Shown here: positions 26,923 through 35,555 of the stretch, one piece after another
Position numbering within the stretch: the stretch's first letter is position 1
How the letters are laid out: every line of letters starts with the position of its first letter
Program-made: the position numbers and the translations under genes
Assembly (NCBI GenBank): GCA_964436125.1
Contig: CAYTBT010000016.1
Location: 1 to 64,000, forward strand
Direction: 5' to 3'
DNA from: CAYRFF01 sp964436125
GTDB lineage: Bacteria; Bacteroidota; Bacteroidia; Chitinophagales; Saprospiraceae
Length of the DNA stretch: 64,000 nucleotides
The notes under the pieces: model-generated
What the model was told of the DNA's origin: nothing
Databases searched by the model: none
Seen by the model: the letters and a program-made list of their open reading frames with translations, nothing else

Positions 26923-27480
26923 CCCATCGGAAAAGTCCGTAGAATTTATATGGATACAGCTTAAAACAATATGAGTCGGTGAGCGGCTTCGCCGCAGTCG
27001 TGAGTCGGGTAATCGGTAACGGGTGAAGGGTAATCGGCTCATTGTTCATTAGCCATTGGCCATTAGCTGATTACGTTATATGCTATTGAGTTGAAAAGTT
27101 GAAAAGTTGAAAAGTTGAAGCAATCCATAATTCATAATCCATAATTCATCACTCATTATCCATTGTTCATTGCTCATTGTTCATTAGCCATTGTTCATTG
27201 CTCATTGTCCATTGCTCATTGCTCATTGACAGGAGGATTGAGGTATAATCAGCTCTTAAATTTTTGAGAAATCAAGAAAATATGGCTATCCCATTGACTA
27301 AAACCGGAAAGAAGTGTACTGATATAAGAAATATCAGAACCATGTCAGGAAAAACATTATTTTTACAACATTAGACAGCAAGATAATGTGATGTGTCATC
27401 TGGCTTAATTTCTATTGGTTCATGTATAAGTATTATAAGCAGCGGCCATTGCATAAGCTGATAATTATAAAATAAGTATT
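26923..27480. other. Repeat-rich intergenic region
   Basis: This 558-bp gap holds the tandem repeat cassette listed at 27007-27230, then about 250 bp of unstructured sequence before ggt. A 30-codon ATG ORF at 27282 has no support. No TAnnTTTG box was found for the following gene. Confidence 0.5.
27007..27230. repeat. Composite short tandem repeat cassette, copy 1
   Basis: Three arrays lie in a row. First, 7-bp units of the type GGGTAAT/CGGTAAC (27007-27037). Second, an 8-bp unit TTGAAAAG repeated 3.75 times (27091-27120). Third, a 7-bp unit CATTGYT repeated ten times (27161-27230), preceded by a related segment with ATAATCCATAATTCATCACT. The same elements recur in opposite orientation at 62144-62444. 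There is no conserved spacer set, so this is not a CRISPR array. Confidence 0.75.
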
Positions 27481-29208
27481 ATGCGCTATCTCACTTTTCT
27501 ATTGTTCGTAGGAATAATGACTTTAAGTCTATCATGCTCTGAAGGGACAGCTGAACAAGGCATTTATACCCGGTCAACAATTCAGGCATATTCCTATAAA
27601 TCGACAAAATCAATTGTCGTTGATTCTGCGGCGGTTGTAAGTGCTCACCCTCTTGCCAGTCAGATAGGCATATCAATTCTACGACAAGGCGGCAATGCCG
27701 TCGATGCTTCTATCGCTGTTCAATACGCCCTCGCCGTAGTTTATCCACGTGCCGGAAACCTTGGCGGCGGTGGATTTATGGTTCTCCATACAGCTGCAGG
27801 AGAATCATATAGCATCGATTTCAGAGAAAAAGCCCCTGCTGCTGCATTCCGCGATATGTATCTCGATAGTACGGGGCAAGTCCTTCCCAGGAAAAGTCTC
27901 GATGGACATCTTGCACCGGGCGTGCCGGGAACGGTAGCCGGCATATTCCTGGCACACGATAAATGGGGAAAATTACCGATGAAAAAGCTTATTGCACCAG
28001 CGATAAAACTGGCTGAAGAGGGATTTGCGGTAACGCAAGAAGAAGCGGAATACCTTAATAGATTCCGAGATGATTTCTTAAAGTATAATACGGTAAGGCC
28101 CACGGCATTTGTGAAAGCTGAACCATGGAAGGCAGGAGATACATTAATTCAGAAGGACCTCGCACGTACATTGGAACGTATCGCACTCCATGGGAAAGCG
28201 GGCTTTTACGGCGGTGAGACAGCTAAGCTTATCCTTGAGGAAATGCAACGCGGGAATGGAATTATCACATTACAGGACTTAAAGGCATACAAGGCCGTGC
28301 TACGTAAGCCGAGAGAATTTGATTACGAAGGCTACCGTATCGTGGCCATGGGCCTTCCATCCAGCGGTGGCATTCTCTTACAGCAAATGCTCGGTATGCT
28401 TGAACCCTATGAACTGAGTAAAATGGGCTATCACAGCCCGGAAACTATCAATCATGTCGTTGAAGCAGAACGACGAGCTTATGCCGATAGAAGTGAATAC
28501 CTCGGTGACCCGGATTATGAGGATATTCCGGTGAACCGATTGATCTCTGATAACTACATTTCACACAGAATGGATGATTTTGTCCCGGGAAAGGCCGGAA
28601 ACAGTAAAAATATCCACCCGGGTTTAAAAGAAAGTGAACAGACCACACATCTCTCTATCCTTGACAAATATGGCAATGCCGTATCGATCACGACAACCTT
28701 AAACACCAACTACGGAAGCAGAGTACTCGTCGGCCATGCCGGATTCTTTCTGAATAATGAAATGAATGATTTCAGTGCCAAGCCCGGGACACCCAATGTC
28801 TATGGATTACTAGGAACCGATGTCAATGCTATTGAAGCCGGTAAAAGAATGCTCAGCTCAATGACACCGACCATCGTACTCAAGGACGATAAACCTTTTA
28901 TGGTCGTCGGTACTCCGGGCGGCAGTACTATTATTACCTCTGTCTTGCAGAGTATATTGAATATCGTCAATTTCAATTTATCTGCTGAAGAGGCTGTCAA
29001 TAAACCGAAATATCATCATCAGTGGTATCCGGACGTGATATTCGTTGAAAAGAATTTTCCGGAGGAAATCAGAGTAGAATTGCAAGAGATGGGCTATACA
29101 ATTAAAGAAAGAAATTCCATAGGTCGTACCGAATTAATCCTTGTTAAAGATGGAAAAATCTATGCCGTAGGCGATATACGCGGGGATGATAGTGCCTCGG
29201 GTTACTGA
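27481..29208 (+). CDS. ggt: Gamma-glutamyltransferase (glutathione hydrolase)
   Basis: Cleaves the gamma-glutamyl bond of glutathione and related peptides in the periplasm or at the outer surface; 575 residues. A signal peptide (MRYLTFLLFVGIMTLSLSC) precedes a Cys that could be lipidated, although the lipobox SLSC is not ideal. The catalytic Thr is T388 (EQTTHLSILD), where the proenzyme cuts itself to make the small subunit. The oxyanion and glutamate-binding segments are in GAVVSAHPLASQ-like VVSAHPLASQIG, GGGGFMVLHT and SSMTPTIV. It is a standard full-length enzyme. Confidence 0.94.
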   Translation: MRYLTFLLFVGIMTLSLSCSEGTAEQGIYTRSTIQAYSYKSTKSIVVDSAAVVSAHPLASQIGISILRQGGNAVDASIAVQYALAVVYPRAGNLGGGGFMVLHTAAGESYSIDFREKAPAAAFRDMYLDSTGQVLPRKSLDGHLAPGVPGTVAGIFLAHDKWGKLPMKKLIAPAIKLAEEGFAVTQEEAEYLNRFRDDFLKYNTVRPTAFVKAEPWKAGDTLIQKDLARTLERIALHGKAGFYGGETAKLILEEMQRGNGIITLQDLKAYKAVLRKPREFDYEGYRIVAMGLPSSGGILLQQMLGMLEPYELSKMGYHSPETINHVVEAERRAYADRSEYLGDPDYEDIPVNRLISDNYISHRMDDFVPGKAGNSKNIHPGLKESEQTTHLSILDKYGNAVSITTTLNTNYGSRVLVGHAGFFLNNEMNDFSAKPGTPNVYGLLGTDVNAIEAGKRMLSSMTPTIVLKDDKPFMVVGTPGGSTIITSVLQSILNIVNFNLSAEEAVNKPKYHHQWYPDVIFVEKNFPEEIRVELQEMGYTIKERNSIGRTELILVKDGKIYAVGDIRGDDSASGY

Positions 29209-29323
29209 TCAGGTACAATCCTGCATTTATTGCTGATTATTCCCGGAATATGCAATACTCCAGAGGTAAATCAGTAAAAATATAGCTGAAAATGAGATTT
29301 AATAGATGCGGAGGAAAAACAAG

Positions 29324-29396
29324 TGACTCCGTTGGGATTCGAACCCAAGACCCTCTGATTAAAAGTCAGATGCTCTACCAACTGAGCTACGGAGTC
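29324..29396 (-). tRNA. tRNA-Lys (anticodon TTT)
   Basis: Reverse-strand cloverleaf. The acceptor stem is GACTCCG/CGGAGTC with discriminator A; the D arm is GCTC...GAGC; the anticodon stem TCTGA/TCAGA encloses the loop CTTTTAA with anticodon TTT; and the T arm is TTGGG-TTCGAAT-CCCAA. Seventy-three nt, no CCA encoded. It is the only tRNA between ggt and the RNase Z gene. Confidence 0.97.
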
Positions 29397-29496
29397 AAAT
29401 GCACTGTTTTAAACAGCGGTGCAAAGATATGATTAATTTAAGTTTCTCAAAACTTCATTATAATTTTTTAAAAAATAAGTTTCCCACACATCCATC

Positions 29497-30414
29497 CTAC
29501 TCTATTTCCCAGCAACTACCATCCACACCCAATTCCGTTTCCGGAAAAATTGCCCTTGCTTCTGCAAGCAATGGTTGAAGATTTACATATCTCGAGCTGA
29601 AATGTCCGAGCAAAAGCCGTCCTGCATCTGCCTTATCAGCAAATAATGCCGCCTCGCGTGCCGTAGTATGCTTCGTCTTTTCAGCTCGCTGGAGCATATC
29701 GTGAAGAAATGTAGAATCGTGATATAATAAATCAACGCCTGCTACTTTTTCAGCCTGCTCCGGAAAATATCGGGTGTCCGTGAGATAAGCATAGCTCCGC
29801 TCCTTTTTTCGATACGTATAATCTTTACAGTAAAGCATGCGTCCATCGTCCAGCTTAACATCCACACCGGTTTTCAGCTGCCGTATTGCCGATACCGGAA
29901 TAGGGTCTTTAAGCAGCTTCTCTTTATCTATATTGCGCTTCCTATGGTGTTCACGTAAAAGATAACCACAAGTAGGGACGCGATGATCAAGCGGAACAGA
30001 ATATACCTCTATGGTCCGCGTCTTATAAACTTGTTGAAAGCTCTCACAATCGAGCTCGTGGAACTCAATCGGAAAGGTAAAGTAGTCCTCCGAGGCACCG
30101 GCCAGTGAAAATATAAACTCTTTCAGGCCTCTCGGTGAAAAAATATCGAGCTTCTTCTTGCGCTGATTTAAATTCAATGACATCAATAAACCCGGTAAAC
30201 CAAAGATGTGATCTCCATGAAGATGTGTGATAAAAATTGCATCGAGTGCAGCCGGACTTAATTTATATTCTTGCAGGCGAAACTGACACCCCTCACCACA
30301 ATCCAACAAAAAACTATACTGCTCATATCGGACGTATTGCGCGCTCGGATATCTCTCGTGGGAAGGCAATGCAGAATTGCTCCCTAGGATGTGTATGGAG
30401 AATTCATCAGCCAC
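29497..30414 (-). CDS. rnz: Ribonuclease Z
   Basis: Endonuclease that removes 3' trailers from tRNA precursors lacking an encoded CCA, as both tRNAs in this window do; 305 residues. Metal motif THLHGDHIFGLPGLL (HxHxDH). The signature region SSRYVNLQPLLAEA is at the C-terminus. The start is a GTG at 30414 immediately after the STAS stop (TAA GTG), so translation is coupled. It is a metallo-beta-lactamase-fold protein of normal length for this family. Confidence 0.95.
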   Translation of the reverse strand: MADEFSIHILGSNSALPSHERYPSAQYVRYEQYSFLLDCGEGCQFRLQEYKLSPAALDAIFITHLHGDHIFGLPGLLMSLNLNQRKKKLDIFSPRGLKEFIFSLAGASEDYFTFPIEFHELDCESFQQVYKTRTIEVYSVPLDHRVPTCGYLLREHHRKRNIDKEKLLKDPIPVSAIRQLKTGVDVKLDDGRMLYCKDYTYRKKERSYAYLTDTRYFPEQAEKVAGVDLLYHDSTFLHDMLQRAEKTKHTTAREAALFADKADAGRLLLGHFSSRYVNLQPLLAEARAIFPETELGVDGSCWEIE

Positions 30415-30789
30415 TTATTCTTCCTCTGAAACGAGCTTTTCTACTTGCTCAATAAGGATGCGGTTTTCCGCTCCCTGAATATCATCCGTAATATTCAGAA
30501 TAGAATCGAGGCGCGATATCCGGATAATCTTTTGCACATTGGCATTGTCGATATTGCTCAAGATAAATACCCCTTCATCCTTCCACAAGCGATTGGCTGT
30601 AAGGATAGCGCTTAATCCCGATGAATCAATATATTCCACACCACTCATATCCACAATGAGATTGGGAACACCTTCATTCTTCAAAAAAATAAATTGCGAC
30701 TTCAGATCCGGAGATATTGTCGAGTCAATCCTATCTTCTTCAACTTTAAATATTGAATACTTTTCGCGTCTATCGAGGGAATACTTCAT
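30415..30789 (-). CDS. STAS domain protein (anti-sigma factor antagonist-like)
   Basis: A 124-residue single STAS domain (MKYSLDRREKYSIFKVEEDR). The phosphorylatable Ser motif is VDMSGVEYIDSSGLSAILTANRL. Proteins of this kind sequester or release anti-sigma factors or work as partner-switching modules; no kinase or phosphatase gene is next to it. ATG 30789 is preferred over an upstream one at 30855 because a complete promoter lies between them. It is translationally coupled to rnz. Confidence 0.88.
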   Translation of the reverse strand: MKYSLDRREKYSIFKVEEDRIDSTISPDLKSQFIFLKNEGVPNLIVDMSGVEYIDSSGLSAILTANRLWKDEGVFILSNIDNANVQKIIRISRLDSILNITDDIQGAENRILIEQVEKLVSEEE

Positions 30790-30824
30790 CCTTTTTCTTT
30801 TAATTATTTCATTGCAAAGGTAAT

Positions 30825-30845
30825 ACCCTTTGCTGAATGCACAAA
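30825..30845 (-). promoter_or_regulatory. Promoter of the STAS-rnz operon (TTTG-N19-TACCTTTG)
   Basis: A complete Bacteroidota promoter on the reverse strand: -33 TTTG at 30842-30845 and -7 TACCTTTG at 30825-30832, spaced 19 bp. It places the transcript start around 30818, so ATG 30789 fits as the start. Confidence 0.65.
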
Positions 30846-30895
30846 TTCTTTCCAAGCTTTAACCGGCCTTCTTCTCCATTTATTATACCTTTTTT

Positions 30896-30977
30896 GCTTC
30901 CGCAAATCTTCTCCGCACATTTTACACGCAATTCAACTCTCCTAGGTCCATTTCTTAAATCTTTTGCTTCCGCAAAT
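30896..30977 (+). repeat. Pair of dispersed GCTTCCGCAAAT motifs
   Basis: Two direct copies 70 bp apart (30896-30907, 30966-30977). Other copies of GCTTNCGCAAAT in this window: 1739, 16322, 22654, 26300, 45208, 52055 and 61610 (forward starts), and 7428, 50699, 53107 and 54692 (on the reverse strand). Chance would give well under one. Confidence 0.75.
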
Positions 30978-31179
30978 ACCTGGAGCTCATACCACCGATT
31001 CTTTCCCTAGCTCCACGCTCTGACTTTACCGTCCGAGAATCCGATAAGGCATAATGAAACGTTAACATTGGGTTAAACACAAGTCATGATGTCACTATTT
31101 CAGGGAAAATCGCGTCAATAAGTCATAAAGCATAGCTAAAATATGAATCGGAATGATTTTTAAGCTATATTTATATAGA

Positions 31180-31196
31180 ATTCCATAAAATGGAAT
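31180..31196. promoter_or_regulatory. Palindrome upstream of clpC
   Basis: ATTCCAT-AAA-ATGGAAT, perfect 7-bp arms, 38 bp before the clpC ATG. It could be an operator for a dimeric repressor, analogous in position to CtsR boxes but different in sequence. Confidence 0.3.
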
Positions 31197-31233
31197 ATAT
31201 TACGACATTAAAGCAAATCACGCACAAGATATT

Positions 31234-33849
31234 ATGAACAGAAAATTTTCACAAGGCGTAAAAGAGGTGCTCCACTCAAGTACTCGAGAAGCCGTAAGAC
31301 TAGGGAACAATTATGTAGGTCCGGAGCACTTGTTGCTCGGAATCTTAAAATCTGATCGACCACTGACCTATGATGTGCTCGATGCATTTGATGTTGAGTA
31401 CGATGAACTCATTGAAGAGCTTGAAGAAGCTTCACGTGGAAAAGTATCAGAAAAGACCGCATATAATATAGCCAATGTCAATCTCGATAAAAGTGCTTCC
31501 AAGATTCTGAAAGTAAGTTTTCTCGAAGCCAAGTTATTTGGACTGAAGGAAATAAGCCCGGAGATGCTGATCCTCTCTATATTAAAGCACCACGACAATC
31601 AAGCGGCAGAAATACTTGGCGATTATGATATCGACTATGAAACATTTAAAGATGAACTAGAGTATGTCATGCAAGAGCAGGATTACTCGGCATTTGACGT
31701 AAGTGCACAGACTCCATCCGATTCAGACTCCCCGATGGAAGGCGATGATGAAGGCAGTTCACACTCTGGACGCTATGGTGGTAGTGGCAGAAAAACAAGG
31801 ACAAAATCGCGGACACCTGTCCTCGACAACTTCGGTCGTGATATCACAAAGCTCGCTGAGGAAGATAAACTCGATCCTATTATAGGTCGTGAGAATGAAA
31901 TTGAACGCGTTTCCCAGATACTCAGTAGAAGAAAAAAGAACAACCCAATCTTAATCGGTGAACCCGGTGTAGGAAAAACGGCAATCGTTGAAGGCCTTGC
32001 TATGCGTATCCGGGATAAAAAGGTGTCGAGAACACTCTTTAATAAGCGGATTGTTATGCTCGATCTCGCGGCTCTTGTTGCCGGGACCAAATATCGCGGA
32101 CAATTTGAGGAGCGGATGAAGGCGATTATGAAAGAGCTGGAGAAAAATGACGACGTCATTCTCTTCATCGATGAAATTCACACTATCGTAGGTGCAGGTG
32201 GCGCTACGGGTTCACTCGATGCTAGTAATATCTTCAAGCCGGCTCTCGCTCGCGGTGAATTACAATGTATCGGCGCGTCCACACTCGATGAATTCAGACA
32301 ACATATAGAAAAGGACGGTGCGCTTGAAAGAAGATTTCAGAAAGTTATGGTCGAACCGCCTTCTGCAGAGGAAACCTTGAATATCCTTCAGAACATTAAG
32401 AAAAATTACGAGGACTTTCACAATGTAAAATACAGCGACAACGCTATTAATGCTTCTGTCAAGTTGAGCGATCGCTATATCAGCGATAGATTTTTGCCTG
32501 ACAAGGCTATAGATATTCTAGATGAAGTAGGAGCGCGTGTTCATCTGAAGAATATTCACGTCCCAAAGCATATCGAAGATCTCGAAGAAAAAATCGAGAA
32601 ACTCAAGCTAGCCAAGAATAAGGCGGTTAAGAATCAGCAGTATGAAAAGGCCGCAGAATATCGAGATAATGAATCCAAGCTCTCGCGACAACTAGAAAGA
32701 GCCAAAGATAAATGGGAAGAGGAATCAAAGTCCATGAGGTATCCCGTCAAGGAAAGTGATATTGCAGAAGTAGTGGCAATGATGACCGGTATTCCCGTGC
32801 AGAAAGTTGCCCAAGCTGAAAGCAAAAAACTTCTCAGCATGGCCGATGATATCAAGAAGGAAGTTATCGGGCAAGATGAGGCTATCAAGAAAATCACACT
32901 CGCAATTCAACGGAATCGAGTAGGATTGAAAGATCCCAATAAACCCATTGGATCCTTTATTTTCCTCGGTCCGACAGGTGTCGGTAAAACTGAATTGGCC
33001 AAGGCGCTGGCTCGATACCTATTTGACACGGAAGACGCTTTGATAAGGCTCGACATGAGTGAATACATGGAAAAATTCAGTGTGTCGCGATTAATCGGAG
33101 CTCCTCCGGGATATGTCGGCTATGAGGAAGGTGGACAGTTGACAGAACAAGTAAGAAGAAAGCCATATTCTGTCGTTCTCCTCGACGAAATTGAAAAAGC
33201 CCATCCCGATGTCTATAATATCTTATTGCAGGTACTCGATGATGGTCAATTAACCGATGGACTCGGAAGGAAAGTCAATTTCAAAAACACCTTGATCATC
33301 ATGACTTCCAATATCGGAGTAAGAGACTTAAAAGACTTTGGGCAAGGACTAGGTTTTGAGACGATGGCTCGCAGAGATAATCGAGAAGAACACAACAAAA
33401 GTGTTATTCAAGCAGCCTTGAAAAAAACATTTGCGCCGGAGTTCCTCAACAGACTGGATGACCTTGTAATCTTTAATAGCTTGACACAAGAAAATATCTA
33501 TAAAATTATCGATATCAGTCTGAAGGACCTCTATAATCGACTCGGTGATCTGAAAATCACCTTGAGATTATCGGATGATGCCAAGGAATTTGTCTCCGAA
33601 AAAGGATTTGACCCTAAGTATGGGGCAAGACCCTTAAATAGAGCAATTCAGAAATACATTGAAGATCCACTTGCCGAGTTCATTCTCAATAATAAACCGG
33701 AAGATAATAGTGTTCTGGAAGCCGACTTAAACGATGATGGCAATGGGCTCGATATCCGCTTTGTGGGGATTGAAGAACCTGTAAAAGAGGAGAAATCTGA
33801 AGAGGAGTCTCAATCCGATAAACGAGAAGAAGCCTCGGAGGAATCATAA
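31234..33849 (+). CDS. clpC: ATP-dependent Clp protease ATP-binding subunit ClpC
   Basis: AAA+ unfoldase working with ClpP; 871 residues. Domains in order: Clp N-terminal repeat domain (1-145), a low-complexity linker rich in Ser/Gly/Asp (150-185), AAA1 with Walker A near 243-250 (GEPGVGKT) and Walker B (VILFIDEIHTIVGAGG), a short UVR-like coiled-coil M domain (EKIEKLKLAKNKAVKNQQYEKAAEYRD), AAA2 with Walker A near 578 (GPTGVGKTELAKALA), and a long acidic tail (KEEKSEEESQSDKREEASEES). The short M domain assigns it to ClpC rather than ClpB. No clpP or mcsAB genes are adjacent. Confidence 0.95.
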   Translation: MNRKFSQGVKEVLHSSTREAVRLGNNYVGPEHLLLGILKSDRPLTYDVLDAFDVEYDELIEELEEASRGKVSEKTAYNIANVNLDKSASKILKVSFLEAKLFGLKEISPEMLILSILKHHDNQAAEILGDYDIDYETFKDELEYVMQEQDYSAFDVSAQTPSDSDSPMEGDDEGSSHSGRYGGSGRKTRTKSRTPVLDNFGRDITKLAEEDKLDPIIGRENEIERVSQILSRRKKNNPILIGEPGVGKTAIVEGLAMRIRDKKVSRTLFNKRIVMLDLAALVAGTKYRGQFEERMKAIMKELEKNDDVILFIDEIHTIVGAGGATGSLDASNIFKPALARGELQCIGASTLDEFRQHIEKDGALERRFQKVMVEPPSAEETLNILQNIKKNYEDFHNVKYSDNAINASVKLSDRYISDRFLPDKAIDILDEVGARVHLKNIHVPKHIEDLEEKIEKLKLAKNKAVKNQQYEKAAEYRDNESKLSRQLERAKDKWEEESKSMRYPVKESDIAEVVAMMTGIPVQKVAQAESKKLLSMADDIKKEVIGQDEAIKKITLAIQRNRVGLKDPNKPIGSFIFLGPTGVGKTELAKALARYLFDTEDALIRLDMSEYMEKFSVSRLIGAPPGYVGYEEGGQLTEQVRRKPYSVVLLDEIEKAHPDVYNILLQVLDDGQLTDGLGRKVNFKNTLIIMTSNIGVRDLKDFGQGLGFETMARRDNREEHNKSVIQAALKKTFAPEFLNRLDDLVIFNSLTQENIYKIIDISLKDLYNRLGDLKITLRLSDDAKEFVSEKGFDPKYGARPLNRAIQKYIEDPLAEFILNNKPEDNSVLEADLNDDGNGLDIRFVGIEEPVKEEKSEEESQSDKREEASEES

Positions 33850-33865
33850 ATTAAAATTATTTTAA

Positions 33866-33918
33866 ATTCAATTGACATACATTGATTATGAACACTTACC
33901 TTTGTATGTCAATTGAAT
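33866..33918. promoter_or_regulatory. Perfect 16-bp inverted repeat around the infC promoter
   Basis: Arms ATTCAATTGACATACA (33866-33881) and TGTATGTCAATTGAAT (33903-33918) are exact reverse complements separated by 21 bp. The -7 box TACCTTTG (33897-33904) overlaps the right arm by two bases. A repressor dimer, or an RNA hairpin if transcribed, could sit here. It is not a clpC terminator, since no T-run follows. Confidence 0.55.
33897..33904 (+). promoter_or_regulatory. -7 box TACCTTTG of the infC operon
   Basis: Perfect TAnnTTTG box. TTG at 33872-33874 is 22 bp upstream, near the upper end of the usual spacing. The transcript would begin near 33911, giving a leader of about 50 nt. Confidence 0.5.
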
Positions 33919-33960
33919 AAATACACTCAAATCTTATTTTTTACATATAAATAAACGCAT

Positions 33961-34548
33961 TTGGCTAGAAAACGCTTTAAAGGAAGAAGAAGAAAACAAA
34001 ATAAATACAATTTCAGGACAAATAGAGATATCCGTGTCCCCAAAGTAAGACTTGTGGGTGAAGACATGGATAAAATCAGTGAAGCCGCAGGAAAGAAAAT
34101 CGAAGTAGATATCTATCCTACGGATCTCGTCAGAAAATGGGCACAAGAAATGGAGCTGGACCTCGTAGAAATTTCTCCACGAGCCAAGCCACCAGTAGTG
34201 AAAATTCTTGACTACAATAAATTTATTTACGATAAGAAAAAGCGTGAAAAGAAAATTAAGAAGAATACGCAGAAAACTGTCGTAAAGGAAATCCGTTTTG
34301 GCCCCAATACCGACGATCACGATTTCAACTTCAAGCTCAATCACGCCAAGAAATTCCTCGAGGATGGAGCAAAGGTTAAAGCCTATGTCCACTTCAAGGG
34401 AAGATCTATCGTCTTCAAAGAACGAGGTGAACTCCTCCTCTTGCGTTTCCTCAAAGAGCTCGAAGATCTTGGCTCTGCTGAAAAACTCCCCAAAATGGAA
34501 GGCCGTCGCATGATTGTTATGGTCTCTCCTAAAAAGAAGAAGAATTAA
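33961..34548 (+). CDS. infC: Translation initiation factor IF-3
   Basis: Binds the 30S subunit and checks start-codon pairing; 195 residues with the expected N domain (RDIRVPKVRLVGED), basic linker (YDKKKREKKIKKNTQK) and C domain (RFGPNTDDHDFNFKLNHAKKFLEDGAKVKAYVHFKGR). The reading frame has no ATG before the N domain: an in-frame TAA at 33952 leaves only ACG, CAT and the TTG at 33961 as upstream choices, and TTG gives MARKRFKG. Rare start codons in infC are known to allow IF-3 to repress its own translation. It heads the usual infC-rpmI-rplT set. Confidence 0.95.
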   Translation: MARKRFKGRRRKQNKYNFRTNRDIRVPKVRLVGEDMDKISEAAGKKIEVDIYPTDLVRKWAQEMELDLVEISPRAKPPVVKILDYNKFIYDKKKREKKIKKNTQKTVVKEIRFGPNTDDHDFNFKLNHAKKFLEDGAKVKAYVHFKGRSIVFKERGELLLLRFLKELEDLGSAEKLPKMEGRRMIVMVSPKKKKN

Positions 34549-34561
34549 TCTTCACCGGGAT

Positions 34562-34592
34562 TTGGTGTTCTGAGATACTTAACATACATTTG
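34562..34592 (+). promoter_or_regulatory. Internal promoter before rpmI (TTG-N20-TACATTTG)
   Basis: TTG at 34562-34564 and perfect -7 box TACATTTG at 34585-34592, 20 bp apart, in the 71-bp infC-rpmI gap. It would let rpmI-rplT be made apart from infC. Confidence 0.6.
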
Positions 34593-34619
34593 CACTCTGA
34601 TTTTTAAAAGGAAGAACTT

Positions 34620-34814
34620 ATGCCTAAACTTAAAACGCACTCAAGTGCCAAGAAAAGATTTAAGGTCACCGGTAGTGGCAAAATAATGCACAAGCGAGCC
34701 AATTCAGGTCACCTTAAAAGAAAGAAGTCTAAAAGCAGAAAATTACGCTTAAGGCACAAGACCGTATTGGATAAGTCCAATACTTCTAGTGTAAAAGATT
34801 TACTCTGTAAATAA
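34620..34814 (+). CDS. rpmI: Large ribosomal subunit protein bL35
   Basis: Ribosomal protein of 64 residues, very basic, starting MPKLKTHSSAKKRFKVTGSG and continuing KIMHKRANSGHLKRKKSKSRK, all typical of bL35. Between infC and rplT, as expected. Confidence 0.97.
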   Translation: MPKLKTHSSAKKRFKVTGSGKIMHKRANSGHLKRKKSKSRKLRLRHKTVLDKSNTSSVKDLLCK

Positions 34815-34892
34815 TTAAACCTATTTTTTAACGAGACTACAGGAGTTTTAAAGTGGTTATTACCCTCTGTAGTGTACTGAAAATAAATTGTT

Positions 34893-35237
34893 ATGCCTAG
34901 AGCAACCAACGCAGTAGCGTCAAGAAGAAAAAGAAAAAAATATTTAAAAGCAGCCAAAGGCTACTTCGGTGCCCGTAGTAAAGTTTATACGGTTGCCAAA
35001 AACGCTGTCGAAAAAGGCCTCCAATACGCGTATCGCGACAGAAAGAATAAAAAACGCGCTTTCAGAAGCTTGTGGATTATACGGATTAATGCCGCGGCAA
35101 GAAGCCACGGAATGTCCTATTCCCGTTTTATGCATAAACTTTCAGAAAACGATATAAGCCTTAATAGAAAGGCACTTGCTGATTTAGCTATGAATCATCC
35201 GGATGCTTTTAAAGCACTGGTTGATAAAGTAGCATAA
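34893..35237 (+). CDS. rplT: Large ribosomal subunit protein bL20
   Basis: Ribosomal protein of 114 residues. It starts MPRATNAVASRRKRKKYLKAAKGYFGARSKVYTVAKNAV and carries the conserved RDRKNKKRAFRSLWIIRINAAAR block. It ends the infC operon and is followed by a terminator hairpin. Confidence 0.97.
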   Translation: MPRATNAVASRRKRKKYLKAAKGYFGARSKVYTVAKNAVEKGLQYAYRDRKNKKRAFRSLWIIRINAAARSHGMSYSRFMHKLSENDISLNRKALADLAMNHPDAFKALVDKVA

Positions 35238-35261
35238 GCTGAAAGATGTAAACATGGCTAG

Positions 35262-35297
35262 GTGGATTGTGTCTCAGGACATAGTCCACTTTTTTTA
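35262..35297 (+). terminator. Intrinsic terminator after rplT
   Basis: Stem GTGGATTGTGTC / GACATAGTCCAC (12 bp with two G-U pairs) around the loop TCAG, followed by a run of eight T beginning at 35290. Confidence 0.8.
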
Positions 35298-35555
35298 TTC
35301 TATAGGCAGATAATGCTTAGCATCCACGATTACAGTTATTGCTTTCCAATAATACCAGTTCTTCAACACACTCCTTTCCCAGCGCTGGAAAAACCGTAAA
35401 TTCATATTCAATGGGAAAATGGTTTTCAACAAGGACATATAGCACAAAATAGTTGGAGTAATAGGCTTTATAGCCTGGATTACGTAAATAATTGAACGGA
35501 AAGCAGCTAGAACCTCTGTGAGCTTCCTACACAAATTGAACGAATAAATACTTTC

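Larger units (their letters stand above)
30790..31233. other. Divergent intergenic region before clpC
   Basis: About 440 bp containing the STAS promoter (30825-30845), two copies of the dispersed GCTTCCGCAAAT (30896-30907 and 30966-30977), and a palindrome before clpC (31180-31196). No gene is seen in it. Confidence 0.5.

Noticed and set aside
27007..27230. CRISPR array
   Set aside because: Units are 7-8 bp and directly adjacent, without unique spacers; no cas genes nearby.
27282..27374. 30-codon ORF before ggt
   Set aside because: No promoter, no conserved features; too short to support.
35295..35534. 79-codon reverse ORF downstream of rplT
   Set aside because: No promoter, no family features, and it begins at the terminator; likely chance.
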